Positions 9,564-19,183 of a stretch of 24,631 nt of DNA are shown in pieces. The position numbers and the translations under genes are program-made. Every line of letters begins with the position of its first letter. Position 1 is the first letter of the stretch. The stretch is taken from contig UQCL01000033.1 in NCBI GenBank assembly GCA_900539505.1, forward strand, positions 1 to 24,631, in the 5' to 3' direction. The notes under the pieces are model-generated. The model was not told where the DNA came from, made no database searches, and worked only from the letters and a program-made list of their open reading frames with translations. Origin of the DNA: an uncultured Campylobacter sp. (GTDB taxonomy: Bacteria; Campylobacterota; Campylobacteria; Campylobacterales; Campylobacteraceae).

Positions 9564-9569
9564 ATTATA
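9564..9569 (-). promoter_or_regulatory. -10 box of the rpsL-rpsG-fusA operon
   Basis: A perfect TATAAT (minus strand) lies 38 nt before the rpsL GTG, in the 83-bp gap after doxX. The region upstream is AT-rich without a clear TTGACA. It shows that the str operon can be transcribed independently of rpoBC and doxX. Confidence 0.6.
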
Positions 9570-9608
9570 CTTTGTTTAAACTTACAGAAACGTAAATTTA
9601 ACTAAATT

Positions 9609-9998
9609 TTAATCTCTAATCAGTGCAAACTCTCCGCCGCCGCAGATCACTAGGCAGATAGCGGCAGAGAGATACAGATATACGATTTCCAGCTCAAATC
9701 CGCCCACTCCGGTAAGCGCACCCAACGGAGTATGCAGGACGTATATTATCATGAGCACGTTTACGATCACAAGCAGAGCGCCTATGCGGCAAAATACGCC
9801 TATGATTATCATCGCGGGCGCCAGCACCTCGCCTACGTATGCGCCGTAAGCCACCAGATCCGGAATTCCTCTGGCTACCAGCATCGATTTTACGCCGTCT
9901 ATGCCGTGAGTGAGCTTAAAAATTCCGTGCATTAAAAGACAAACTCCAAGCCCCAACCTGATAAACAACAGACCGAAATTTATATTGATCATATTCAT
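9609..9998 (-). CDS. DoxX family membrane protein
   Basis: A 129-aa integral membrane protein of the DoxX family, with four predicted membrane spans at roughly residues 8-28, 45-66, 68-88 and 100-122. Hallmarks are the first-helix IRLGLGVCLLMHGIFKL and the second-helix YGAYVGEVLAPAMIIIG. DoxX-type proteins are small four-helix subunits linked to thiosulfate:quinone oxidoreductase in archaea, and to redox or envelope stress functions elsewhere; the bacterial function is mostly unknown. The start has AAAGGA 6 nt upstream. It sits 46 nt after rpoC and 83 nt before rpsL, interrupting what is otherwise pure transcription/translation machinery, and may be read from rpoC transcripts that pass the hairpin at 10022-10046. 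Confidence 0.88.
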   Translation of the reverse strand: MNMININFGLLFIRLGLGVCLLMHGIFKLTHGIDGVKSMLVARGIPDLVAYGAYVGEVLAPAMIIIGVFCRIGALLVIVNVLMIIYVLHTPLGALTGVGGFELEIVYLYLSAAICLVICGGGEFALIRD

Positions 9999-10021
9999 GT
10001 CTCATCCTTTAAATTTAGGTA

Positions 10022-10046
10022 AATTTAGGGCTTTTTGCCCTAAATT
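10022..10046. terminator. Hairpin overlapping the rpoC stop codon
   Basis: AATTTAGGGC (10022-10031) pairs perfectly with GCCCTAAATT (10037-10046) around a 5-nt loop. One arm includes the first bases of the rpoC stop codon (10045-10047). Read on the plus strand it is followed by TTTTTT, a good terminator, but no plus-strand gene is nearby. Read on the minus strand, the rpoC direction, it is followed only by TTTACC, so it should terminate weakly and let some transcription into doxX. Confidence 0.55.
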
Positions 10047-13000
10047 ATTTTTTAAGTTTAACTTCCTTGTCTTTATACAGACCCGTTCCGACCGGGATTA
10101 TGCGACCCAAAATCACGTTTTCTTTCAAGTCCTCTAATCGGTCAAATTTACCCGCGATACTAGCCTCGGTTAGAACCTTCGTAGTCTCTTGGAAGGACGC
10201 CGCCGAAATGACGCTATCGCTTCCTACGGCCGCACGAGTTACGCCCAGCAGTACGGACTCTGCGATCGCAGGCTCGCCGCCCATCTTTACGATCCGCTCG
10301 TTTTCCTCTTTAAATCTGCGGCGGCTAATCAGATCGCCGACGATTAGCTGAGTATCGCCGCTATCGACAATTCGAACCTGGCGGAGCATCTGAGATACGA
10401 TAATCTCGATATGCTTATCGCTGATGACGACGCCTTGAGAGCGGTAAACCTGTTGAATTTCGCTTATCAGATAGTAATGCAGCGCCTTTTCGCCTAAAAT
10501 TCTAAGCACGTCGTGCGAGCTGATAACTCCGTCGGTAAGCTTCTCGCCCGCGTGGACGAACTCGCCGTTTCGCACCTGTATCTGGCGGCTCTTATCGATT
10601 AGATACTCGGCGCTCGTTCCGTCCTCGCCCTCTATTATAATGCGCTCTTTCGCGCGCAAAGCCTTATCGAAGCGGACGGTTCCGTCGATGTCTGCGATGA
10701 TCGCGGTATTTTTTGGACGGCGCGCCTCAAATAGCTCCGATACGCGCGGCAAACCGCCGGTGATATCTTTTGATTTCGCAGCAGCCTTAGGCGTCCTAGC
10801 CAAAATATCTGCAATCGCTACCTGATCGCCCTTATTCGTAAAAATCGCAGTCTTTGGCCCTAGGTTATATTTGATAGGCTCGCCCTTACTAGGAGTTACA
10901 ATAATGGCCGGTTTAACGCCCTGCGGCAGGTACTCGTTGATAACTAAACGGCTCTGGCCGGTAGTCTCGTCGTATTGCTCCGTAGCGGTATATCCAGGCT
11001 CGATATCCTCGAAACTGATCTTACCCTCACACTCTGCAGCTACCGGGATAGAATACGGATCCCACTCCGCAATGATCAAGCGATCGTCTTTTTTAGGCTT
11101 GGCTATAAGATCATCGTTTTTTACGACGCTATTATCATCATAGGTAATGACAGATTCACGCGGTATATAGTGGCGGATCGCCTCTCTGCCGTTTTCATCG
11201 GAGATGACTACGTACATACCCTTCTCACTTACGACGTGACCTTTTTTGATATCTCTTAGCCTCTCTAAATAATCGCCCTTTAGGATGAAATACTTAAGCG
11301 TACCATTTGCTCCCGCTTTGATCTTTTGAGTTACCGGCTCGCCGTCTTTGACGCGAAGTTCGCTTGCAAACGGAATTCGAGTAGGGATATTCCAGTCTTC
11401 TTTTATAACCTCTACTAAACTATCATTTTCTCCAACGGTTTCGCCGTCTTTAAATACGATGTAGAATTTTCCCTCAACTTTACCGCTTACGCCCGCAAGC
11501 TCGGTAGGCTTGGCTAGATCGTGGCGTCGGATGGTATATTTAAATTCTTCCTTCTTGCCCTTTAGCACGATATTCACATCGTCGTGAGTTATATCGATAC
11601 TTACCTTACCGGTAATTGGAGCTTTGATCTTAGGCTCGACCAAAAGTACCGCAGCGTTTCTGCGGTTCATTACGATATTTTTGCCGCCGTTTTCATAGGT
11701 CTTGACGTTGTAGTATCTGATAAAGCCCTCTTTATCAGCGATTACTTGGCGATCTTGCTGCTCGGTAGATGCGGTACCGCCTGCGTGGAAGGTTCGTAGC
11801 GTAAGCTGCGTGCCCGGTTCGCCAATGGATTGCGCAGAGATGATACCGACCGCTTCACCCGGTTTTACCAGCTTGCCCTCTCCTAAATTTACGCCGTAGC
11901 ACTTCGCGCAAACCCCTTTTTCAGCCTTGCACGTAATAGGCGTGCGGATGCTTACGGATTTGATGCCGGCATCGACTATGGTGCGTACCTCATTAACGCC
12001 TAGAAGCGTGCCTTCGGTGAATAAAATTTCATTCGATACCGGATCAATCACATCCGAGCTTAGCACCCTACCCATAATCCTATCGGCTAGGCTTTCTATT
12101 TGCGTTCCGTTCTCTACAATCTCGGTAACCTCGATACCCTCGTGCGTACCGCAGTCATGCATCGTAACCCTGACGTTTTGTGCGACGTCGATCAGCTTTC
12201 GCGTTAGATATCCCGCATTTGCGGTCTTGAGCGCAGTATCGGCAAGACCTTTACGCGCGCCGTGAGTCGAGATGAAGTACTCGTTTACGTTCAGACCCTC
12301 TCTAAAATTTGAAGTGATCGGCGTCTCGATGATCGAGCCGTCGGGCTTACTCATCAGACCTCTCATACCCGCTAGCTGCTTGATCTGCTCCGCGCTACCT
12401 CGCGCGCCGCTATCGGCCATCATATAAATCGAGTTAAAACCGTCCTTATCCTTCTCCATCATCTTCATCATCTCATCGGCTAGCTTCTTGCTGGTGCTGG
12501 TCCAGATGTCGATCGTTTTATTATAGCGCTCGCCGTCGGTTAGCAAGCCCGCGCCGTATTGATTCTGAACCTCTCTAACCTGCTTTTTAGCCTCTTCGAC
12601 GAGGCTTGCTTTGGACTTCGGCACGATGATATCCGAAACGGAGATCGAAACGCCCGCTTTAGTCGCGGATTCAAAGCCTAAATTTTTAAGATTATCCAAA
12701 AATTCCGCGCTTATCTCAAGGCCGCCGTTTTTATAGACGTAATCGACAAGCTCGGCGATATCCTTTTTCTTCATGATCTTATTCCAAAGATGATCTGGAA
12801 TAAAGCTAGGCAGGATCGATTTGATGATCAAGCGGCCCGCGGTCGTAAAAATAATGCGGCGATCGATCATCGTTTTGATTTTAGCGTGGATGTCTAGGGC
12901 GTTTGCCTCCACGGCAAGCATTACCTCATCGACGTTTGCAAAAATTTTATTCGTTCCTTTTGCACCCGGCTTTTCGAGGCTTAGATAATAAATTCCTAAA

Positions 13001-14559
13001 ACCATATCCTGGCTAGGCACTGCGACAGGCTTTCCGCTCGCAGGAAGCAAGATGTTCATCGAGCTAAGCATTAAAATTTTGCACTCTGCAATCGCCTCTT
13101 GGCTAAGCGGCACGTGCACCGCCATCTGATCGCCGTCGAAGTCCGCGTTGAATGCGGCGCAGACTAGCGGATGCAGCCTGATCGCCTTACCCTCGACGAG
13201 TACGGGATGAAACGCCTGAATAGACATCTTATGAAGCGTCGGTGCGCGGTTTAGCATAACCGGGTGATCCTTTACGACCTCCTCCAAGCACTCCCAAACT
13301 TCATTGATCCTATTTTCAATCATCTTTTTAGCCTGCTTAACGGTCGTTGCATAGCCCTTCTCTTGAAGGCGAGCGATTAGATGCGGCTTGAATAACTCAA
13401 GCGCCATCGTCTTAGGCAGACCGCACTGATCCATGCGTAAATTTGGACCTACGACGATGACGGAGCGACCCGAAAAATCCACGCGCTTGCCGAGCAAATT
13501 TTGTCGGAAGCGGCCCTGCTTGCCTTTAATGATCTCGCTTAGAGATTTAAGCGGTCGCTTATTGGCACCTTTTACGGCATTGGCGCGACGTCCATTGTCA
13601 AAAAGCGCGTCCACCGCCTCTTGAAGCATTCGTTTTTCATTGCGAATGATGATCTCGGGTGCATCGAGCTCCATCAGCCTTTTGAGCCTAGAATTTCGAT
13701 TTATGACGCGGCGATACAGATCGTTTACGTCAGAAACCGCAAATTTTCCGCCCTCAAGGCTAACGAGCGGGCGTAGATCGGCAGGTAGCACGGGAAGATT
13801 CGTAATCATCATCCACTCGGGCTTATTGCCGGAATTTAAAAAGCTCTCGACGACCTTTAGACGCTTGACGATAGTTTTTTTCTTCGCTTCGGAGTTCGTA
13901 TTTTCCATCTCCTGCTTAAGCGTGGATAAAATTTCGACCAAATCAAGCTCGGCTAGCATATCGCGGATCACCTGACCGCCCATTTTGGCGACGAAACCCG
14001 TCTGCGAAAAGCGCTCTTTTAGGCTCTGATATTGTTCTTCGTTTAAAACGTCGTATTTCTCGACCTTTTTGGAATTTTCGTTGTCGTAAAACGCCTCGCC
14101 CGCATTCTCTACGATATACGCCTCATAGTAAAGTACGCGCTCGAGATCTTTCATCTTGATATTTAGCAGCGTACCTATGCGGCTAGGTAAGGAATTTACG
14201 TACCAAATATGCGCCACCGGCGTTACTAGCTCGATATGCCCCATTCTAGTGCGGCGAACCTTCGAGCTCGTAATCTCGACGCCGCACTTTTCGCACTTCC
14301 AGCCCTTATATCGCATCTTTTTATACTTGCCGCAGATGCACTCATAGTCTCTTACGGGGCCGAAAATTTTAGCGCAAAAAAGCCCGTCGCGCTCCGGTTT
14401 GAGCGTGCGGTAGTTAATAGTCTCGGGCTTTTTGACCTCGCCGTGGCTCCAGGCTTTGATCTGCTCGGGACTAGCAAGCCTGATTGCAAACGCATCGAAG
14501 TCGTGAACTCTAGCGTCCTCTTTTATCTCTATTCTTTCTAAATTTGAATTATCGCTCAT
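10045..14559 (-). CDS. rpoC: RNA polymerase beta' subunit
   Basis: Beta' (1504 aa) forms the catalytic clamp of RNA polymerase. The N-terminal zinc-binding domain has Cys74, Cys76, Cys89 and Cys92. The active-site motif NADFDGDQ is at 471-478, with Asp473, Asp475 and Asp477 chelating the catalytic Mg. The second zinc cluster is visible (CGTHEGIE, later CKAEKGVCAKCYG). The bridge helix/trigger loop region around SAQSIGEPGTQLTLRTFH is intact. The length is that expected for epsilonproteobacteria, longer than E. coli (1407 aa) because of lineage insertions in the C-terminal half. The start overlaps the rpoB stop by ATGA, with GGAGAG just upstream, so translation is coupled. Unlike Helicobacter, rpoB and rpoC are not fused. 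Confidence 0.99.
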   Translation of the reverse strand: MSDNSNLERIEIKEDARVHDFDAFAIRLASPEQIKAWSHGEVKKPETINYRTLKPERDGLFCAKIFGPVRDYECICGKYKKMRYKGWKCEKCGVEITSSKVRRTRMGHIELVTPVAHIWYVNSLPSRIGTLLNIKMKDLERVLYYEAYIVENAGEAFYDNENSKKVEKYDVLNEEQYQSLKERFSQTGFVAKMGGQVIRDMLAELDLVEILSTLKQEMENTNSEAKKKTIVKRLKVVESFLNSGNKPEWMMITNLPVLPADLRPLVSLEGGKFAVSDVNDLYRRVINRNSRLKRLMELDAPEIIIRNEKRMLQEAVDALFDNGRRANAVKGANKRPLKSLSEIIKGKQGRFRQNLLGKRVDFSGRSVIVVGPNLRMDQCGLPKTMALELFKPHLIARLQEKGYATTVKQAKKMIENRINEVWECLEEVVKDHPVMLNRAPTLHKMSIQAFHPVLVEGKAIRLHPLVCAAFNADFDGDQMAVHVPLSQEAIAECKILMLSSMNILLPASGKPVAVPSQDMVLGIYYLSLEKPGAKGTNKIFANVDEVMLAVEANALDIHAKIKTMIDRRIIFTTAGRLIIKSILPSFIPDHLWNKIMKKKDIAELVDYVYKNGGLEISAEFLDNLKNLGFESATKAGVSISVSDIIVPKSKASLVEEAKKQVREVQNQYGAGLLTDGERYNKTIDIWTSTSKKLADEMMKMMEKDKDGFNSIYMMADSGARGSAEQIKQLAGMRGLMSKPDGSIIETPITSNFREGLNVNEYFISTHGARKGLADTALKTANAGYLTRKLIDVAQNVRVTMHDCGTHEGIEVTEIVENGTQIESLADRIMGRVLSSDVIDPVSNEILFTEGTLLGVNEVRTIVDAGIKSVSIRTPITCKAEKGVCAKCYGVNLGEGKLVKPGEAVGIISAQSIGEPGTQLTLRTFHAGGTASTEQQDRQVIADKEGFIRYYNVKTYENGGKNIVMNRRNAAVLLVEPKIKAPITGKVSIDITHDDVNIVLKGKKEEFKYTIRRHDLAKPTELAGVSGKVEGKFYIVFKDGETVGENDSLVEVIKEDWNIPTRIPFASELRVKDGEPVTQKIKAGANGTLKYFILKGDYLERLRDIKKGHVVSEKGMYVVISDENGREAIRHYIPRESVITYDDNSVVKNDDLIAKPKKDDRLIIAEWDPYSIPVAAECEGKISFEDIEPGYTATEQYDETTGQSRLVINEYLPQGVKPAIIVTPSKGEPIKYNLGPKTAIFTNKGDQVAIADILARTPKAAAKSKDITGGLPRVSELFEARRPKNTAIIADIDGTVRFDKALRAKERIIIEGEDGTSAEYLIDKSRQIQVRNGEFVHAGEKLTDGVISSHDVLRILGEKALHYYLISEIQQVYRSQGVVISDKHIEIIVSQMLRQVRIVDSGDTQLIVGDLISRRRFKEENERIVKMGGEPAIAESVLLGVTRAAVGSDSVISAASFQETTKVLTEASIAGKFDRLEDLKENVILGRIIPVGTGLYKDKEVKLKK

Positions 14560-17500
14560 TTATTCTCTCCATTCTCGTAAATTTCAACGTCTAGAGCAAG
14601 CGATTTAAGCTCGTTTGTTAAAACAAAAAATGTCTCAGGAATCCCTGTAGACGGAACGTTCTCGCCTTTTGTCAGCGCCTTATACGCAGCCAAGCGTCCG
14701 TCTACGTCGTCGGATTTGATCGTTAGCATTTCGCGAAGCGTATATGCCGCGCCGTATGCCTCCAGGGCCCAAACTTCCATCTCTCCAAATCTTTGACCCC
14801 CGAATAGCGCCTTGCCGCCGACCGGCTGCTGCGTAACTAGGCTGTAAGGGCCGGTGCTTCTTGCGTGAACCTTCTCATCGACTAAATGGTGCAGCTTGAG
14901 ATAATACATGCAGCCCACATTTACGCGCTCTTTGATCTTTTCGCCTGTGCGACCGTCGTAAAGCTCGGTCTTGCCGTCTTGATCAATGCCCGCCATCTCA
15001 AATAGCTTTTTGAAATCCTCCGGCACGATACCTTCAAATATCGGAGCGGAAAATCTCACCCCTTTCGCCCAGTCTCTAGCGTATTTTAAAAGATCCTCAT
15101 CGCTGATCTTCTCAAGAGTTTTTTTAGCCTGCATTAGTTTGGAAACGCCTGCGATCTCAATCATTTTGGCGCGAAGGGTTTTTATCCATTCGCCCGTTTT
15201 CTCCTCTAAAATTTTAGCGATCTGCTCGCCTAGACGCCAGCCCACAAGGCCCAAGTGGCTCTCCATTATCTGACCAATATTCATACGGCTTGGAACGCCG
15301 AGAGGATTTAGCACGATATCCACGCGCTGTCCGCTAGGCAGATACGGCATATCGACCTCAGGGACGATATTTGAAACGATACCCTTATTTCCGTGGCGAC
15401 CCGCCATCTTATCGCCTACTTTTAGCTTGCGCTTAGTCGCGATATAAACCTTTACGAGCTTAACGACGCCGCTTGGCAAGATATCGTCTTTTTCTAAAAT
15501 TTCGATCTTTTCGTCGTGCTCCTCTTTGAGTTTACGCTTCTCGTTTTGGAAGTGGTTCTTAAGCTCTTCGTATTCCTTTTGAACAGCTTTAGAATACCCT
15601 TTGACGAAGGAATTTAACGCAAAGCGGTTGGAGCTCTCAAGCTCCTCTTTTTTAACCTTGTCGCCCTTTTTATAATCTTTTTTATTAAGGCTTTGATCGC
15701 TTTGTAAAGCGCTTTTTGAAAGAAGCGCCACTACCTTTAACATCTCCTCGCGATCGAGCATCAAAAGCCTGTCGTGATGCTCCCTTTCGAGCTCGGTTTT
15801 TTCATCCTCATAGGCTTTGTTCGTGCGTGGATCCTTCTCGTAGCCCTTTTTGGTAAAAATTTTAACGTCGATTACCACGCCTTCCATTGAAGCGGTAGCG
15901 TAGAGAGATTTATTTACCACATGCCCCGCCTTCTCGCCGAAGATCGCGCGTAAAAGCCTCTCCTCTGGGGTCGGTTTAACCTCACCCTTCGGAGTTACCT
16001 TGCCTACCAAGATCATGCCCGGTTTGACGTGAGTACCGATCTTTACGATACCGCTATCATCGAGGTGGGTAAGCTCCTCCTCTTTGATATTAGGGATGTC
16101 GCGAGTGATCTCCTCCACGCCGTCTTTAAGCTCTCTAGCCTCGATCTCCTTTTCATAAACATGCACGCTGGTGTATTCGTCGGCACGAATCATCTTTTCG
16201 CTCATGACGACGGCATCCTCGTAATTGTAACCGTGCCACGGCATGAAAGCTATGAGGGCATTTTTGCCGATCGCAAGCTCGCCGCCGTCCATACTAGGAC
16301 CGTCGGCTATGATTTGACCCGCCTTTATCACGTCGCCTTTTCGCACGATAGGGCGCTGTGAAAAGGTAGTGTTTTGGTTGGTGCGTAAATTTTTCTCCAT
16401 CGAATAGTGATCGATAAACGGTCCCTTCTCGTCCTCGCCCAAAATAAATATATTTTTATTATCGACCTTTTCTACGACACCGTCGCGACCGGCCTTGATC
16501 GCTTCCCACGAATCGCGCGCGATTATCGCTTCCATGCCAGTTCCTACAATAGGAGCAGTGGAGTGCAGAAGCGGCACGGCTTGGCGCTGCATGTTCGAGC
16601 CCATAAGCGCACGGTTAGCATCGTCGTGCTCCAAAAACGGAATCAGCGAGGCCGCTACGCCTGCGACCATACCGGAGCAAAGGTCTATCAGCGAAATATC
16701 CTCGCGCTTAGCCATGATGTTTTCGCCGTCTTTTCTGACCTCTAAAAGCTCCTCTACGATATTGCCCTCTTCGTCCAATTTAGCAGACGCGGGAGCGATT
16801 ACGAGTCCCTCTTCCTGCGTAGCGGTAAGATAGACGATCTCGTCGGTGACCTTACCGTTTACGACCTTTTTATACGGAGCCTCGACAAATCCCAGATCAT
16901 TTACCTTCGCATAGGTCGCCAAGGTGTTAATAAGACCGATATTTTGACCCTCCGGGGTCTCGATAGGGCAAATTCTACCGTAGTGCGTAGGATGGACGTC
17001 GCGCACCTCAAAGCCGGCGCGCTCTTTAACTAGTCCGCCCTCGCCCAGCGCAGACAGACGGCGCTTATGCGTGACCTCGCTAAGCGGGTTGGTCTGATCC
17101 ATAAACTGGCTTAGCTGGCCGCCGGTGAAAAATTCCATAAGAGTAGTGGTGATGATTTTAGGATTTACGAAATCATACGGCATAAGCTCGTCGAGGTTGC
17201 CGCTAATGCCAGTAAATTTATCCTTGATCGCCTTTTGAACCTTGATAAATCCAAGATGCATCTCGTTTGCCAAAAGCTCTCCGATTGAACGTATGCGGCG
17301 ATTGCCGAGATTGTCGCGATCATCGATGAAGCCGTCGCCATTTTTAACTCTAATTAGATATTTTGCCGTCTTGATAATATCCTCGCTGGTTAGCACGGTT
17401 ACGTACTCCGGCGCCTCAATACCCAGCTTGTGGTTCATCTTCATGCGACCGACTTTGGTTAGATCATAGCGCTCAGGGTTGAAAAACAGATCGTTTACGA

Positions 17501-18692
17501 AGCTCTTTGCCGCTTCTTTTACCACTGGCTCGCCCGGGCGCATTACTTTGTAAATTCTAATCGCAGCCAGATCGTTCTCGTCGTCTATGCCCTCGCTTTG
17601 TTGTAAGAGCTTAAGCGCGTCCGCGTCTTGAATGAAGGAATTTATGATCGAAGTATCCACGCCGCTAGCTAGGTCGTTGGCGATCGTAAATTTTTTCTCG
17701 GTGTTGGCGATCTTGGCTAGCTTGCCCTCATCTAGCGCAGTTAGCGAATCAAAAAGCACTTCGCCGCTGTTTTTGTCGACGATGGCGCCCGCCAGGTAGC
17801 GCTCGGCTAAAATTTCAGCCGGATATTCGATTAGCTTTAGTCCGTCCTCTGCTAACTTCTCCGCTTTTTTAGATGTTAGGCGCTTACTTGCTTGATGAAG
17901 CACTTCGCCCTTTTCGTTTATAATGTCGTAATCGAGCCTGCCCGCGTATTCTTTCGGATCGAAATCGGTCAGGAATTTTCCTTTTTTAATATAGATCGTC
18001 TTAATAGGATAAAATAATTTTATGATGTCTTGTTTTTTGTAACCGAGTGCGCGAAATAGGATCGTGATCGGAACCTTGCGTCTTTTATTTATGCGCACAT
18101 ATAGTACGTCTTTTACGTCGTATTCGAAGTATAGCCAGCTGCCGCGATCAGGTATTATTTGAGCGGTGTAGATTAGTTTATTTAAAACCGTAGGGCTCTC
18201 TTCCTCTTTGAAGATTACGCCCGGGCTTCTGTGCAGCTGATTTACGACGACGCGCTCGACGCCGTTAATGATAAATGAAATTCTATCGGTCATTAAAGGA
18301 ATGTCGCGAATAAATATATCTTGCTCTTTGATCTCTTTTACGCCGATTTTTTTGCCCGTTTTTTCATCACGCTCATGCACTAGCAAACGGAGCTTCATCT
18401 TTAAATTTACCGAATAAGTAAGCCCTCTTTCCATGCATTCTCTAATCGAATACTTTGGCTTTGAAATTTCGCTACTTACATACTCGATACTTAGTCTATT
18501 CTGTGCATCGTGGATAGGAAAAATGGCTTTGAAAACCTTCTCTATGCCACTTTCTCCACCCGAGTTATCAAGATTTAAAAAATGATCAAAACTTTTCTTT
18601 TGTAGTTGTAATAAATTCGGAATTTCGATGTCTTTGGGAACCTTTGAAAAATCCACTCTAAGACGATTTCCTGAATATAGGCTGTTTAACAT
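14556..18692 (-). CDS. rpoB: RNA polymerase beta subunit
   Basis: Beta (1378 aa from the chosen start) forms the other half of the catalytic cleft. I start at ATG 18692 (MLNSLYSGNRLRVDF): GAGG lies 8 nt upstream and the length equals the Campylobacter norm. The open frame extends 19 codons further, but that part reads through the attenuator hairpin and is not conserved-looking. The rifampicin pocket QLSQFMDQTNPLSEVTHKRR (526-545) has Asp532, His542, Arg545 and Ser547, equivalent to E. coli 516, 526, 529 and 531 and all wild type. The conserved GEKAGHVVNKS and HGNKGIVS segments are present. It is cotranscribed with the ribosomal protein genes upstream, through an attenuator, and overlaps rpoC by 4 nt. 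Confidence 0.99.
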   Translation of the reverse strand: MLNSLYSGNRLRVDFSKVPKDIEIPNLLQLQKKSFDHFLNLDNSGGESGIEKVFKAIFPIHDAQNRLSIEYVSSEISKPKYSIRECMERGLTYSVNLKMKLRLLVHERDEKTGKKIGVKEIKEQDIFIRDIPLMTDRISFIINGVERVVVNQLHRSPGVIFKEEESPTVLNKLIYTAQIIPDRGSWLYFEYDVKDVLYVRINKRRKVPITILFRALGYKKQDIIKLFYPIKTIYIKKGKFLTDFDPKEYAGRLDYDIINEKGEVLHQASKRLTSKKAEKLAEDGLKLIEYPAEILAERYLAGAIVDKNSGEVLFDSLTALDEGKLAKIANTEKKFTIANDLASGVDTSIINSFIQDADALKLLQQSEGIDDENDLAAIRIYKVMRPGEPVVKEAAKSFVNDLFFNPERYDLTKVGRMKMNHKLGIEAPEYVTVLTSEDIIKTAKYLIRVKNGDGFIDDRDNLGNRRIRSIGELLANEMHLGFIKVQKAIKDKFTGISGNLDELMPYDFVNPKIITTTLMEFFTGGQLSQFMDQTNPLSEVTHKRRLSALGEGGLVKERAGFEVRDVHPTHYGRICPIETPEGQNIGLINTLATYAKVNDLGFVEAPYKKVVNGKVTDEIVYLTATQEEGLVIAPASAKLDEEGNIVEELLEVRKDGENIMAKREDISLIDLCSGMVAGVAASLIPFLEHDDANRALMGSNMQRQAVPLLHSTAPIVGTGMEAIIARDSWEAIKAGRDGVVEKVDNKNIFILGEDEKGPFIDHYSMEKNLRTNQNTTFSQRPIVRKGDVIKAGQIIADGPSMDGGELAIGKNALIAFMPWHGYNYEDAVVMSEKMIRADEYTSVHVYEKEIEARELKDGVEEITRDIPNIKEEELTHLDDSGIVKIGTHVKPGMILVGKVTPKGEVKPTPEERLLRAIFGEKAGHVVNKSLYATASMEGVVIDVKIFTKKGYEKDPRTNKAYEDEKTELEREHHDRLLMLDREEMLKVVALLSKSALQSDQSLNKKDYKKGDKVKKEELESSNRFALNSFVKGYSKAVQKEYEELKNHFQNEKRKLKEEHDEKIEILEKDDILPSGVVKLVKVYIATKRKLKVGDKMAGRHGNKGIVSNIVPEVDMPYLPSGQRVDIVLNPLGVPSRMNIGQIMESHLGLVGWRLGEQIAKILEEKTGEWIKTLRAKMIEIAGVSKLMQAKKTLEKISDEDLLKYARDWAKGVRFSAPIFEGIVPEDFKKLFEMAGIDQDGKTELYDGRTGEKIKERVNVGCMYYLKLHHLVDEKVHARSTGPYSLVTQQPVGGKALFGGQRFGEMEVWALEAYGAAYTLREMLTIKSDDVDGRLAAYKALTKGENVPSTGIPETFFVLTNELKSLALDVEIYENGENK

Positions 18693-18716
18693 TCCACTAC
18701 CTCGTAGTTGTATTTT

Positions 18717-18749
18717 AAAGAAAGAAGTGCCGATGCAGCGTACCGGCAC
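18717..18749 (-). promoter_or_regulatory. Attenuator-like hairpin between rplL and rpoB
   Basis: On the minus strand, GTGCCG (18749-18744) pairs with CGGCAC (18732-18727) around an 11-nt loop, followed by TTCTTTCTTT (18726-18717). It lies in the 90-nt spacer between rplL and rpoB. E. coli has a partial terminator and processing site at the same place, which lowers polymerase relative to ribosomal protein production; the same role is inferred here. Confidence 0.6.
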
Positions 18750-18782
18750 ACATTTGTATGCGAAATTTTAAAATTCCGCGAT

Positions 18783-19163
18783 TTATTTGAGTTCGACTTT
18801 AGCGCCTGCTTCTTCAAGCTCTTTTTTAGCCTTCTCGGCGTCTTCTTTGTTAAGTCCCTCTTTAAGAACGGACGGAGTAGCCTCGGTAGCGTCTTTGGCT
18901 TCTTTTAAACCAAGGCCCGTTAAGGCGCGAACAACCTTGATTACGTTGATTTTCTTGTCACCCGCATCAAGCAATACGACATCGAATTCTGTTTTCTCTT
19001 CAGCCGCTGCCGCACCTGCGCCGCCCGCACCTGCGCCGCCAGCTACCATAACCGGAGCTGCGCTTACGCCGAATTTTTCTTCGAATTCTTTAACTAACTC
19101 GCTAAGCTCTAGCACCGAAAGATTAGAGATATACTCTAAAACATCTTCTTTTGAAATTGCCAT
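18783..19163 (-). CDS. rplL: 50S ribosomal protein L7/L12
   Basis: L7/L12 (126 aa) forms the ribosomal stalk that recruits and activates GTPase factors. The N-terminal dimerisation and L10-binding helix region (about 1-32) is followed by the Ala/Gly-rich hinge (about 38-56) and the C-terminal factor-binding domain, with KIxVIKxVRxxTGLGLKEAK at about 71-91. TTAGGAGAATAAA precedes the ATG. It follows rplJ with a 20-nt gap and leads into the rpoB attenuator. Confidence 0.98.
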   Translation of the reverse strand: MAISKEDVLEYISNLSVLELSELVKEFEEKFGVSAAPVMVAGGAGAGGAGAAAAEEKTEFDVVLLDAGDKKINVIKVVRALTGLGLKEAKDATEATPSVLKEGLNKEDAEKAKKELEEAGAKVELK

Positions 19164-19183
19164 TTTATTCTCCTAAATTTTAA

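Noticed and set aside
18693..18749. 19-codon N-terminal extension of RpoB
   Set aside because: It crosses the attenuator hairpin; the internal ATG at 18692 has a ribosome-binding site and gives the expected 1378 aa.
10045..18749. Many plus-strand open frames of 60-112 codons opposite rpoC and rpoB
   Set aside because: They are antisense shadows of the strongly conserved polymerase genes.
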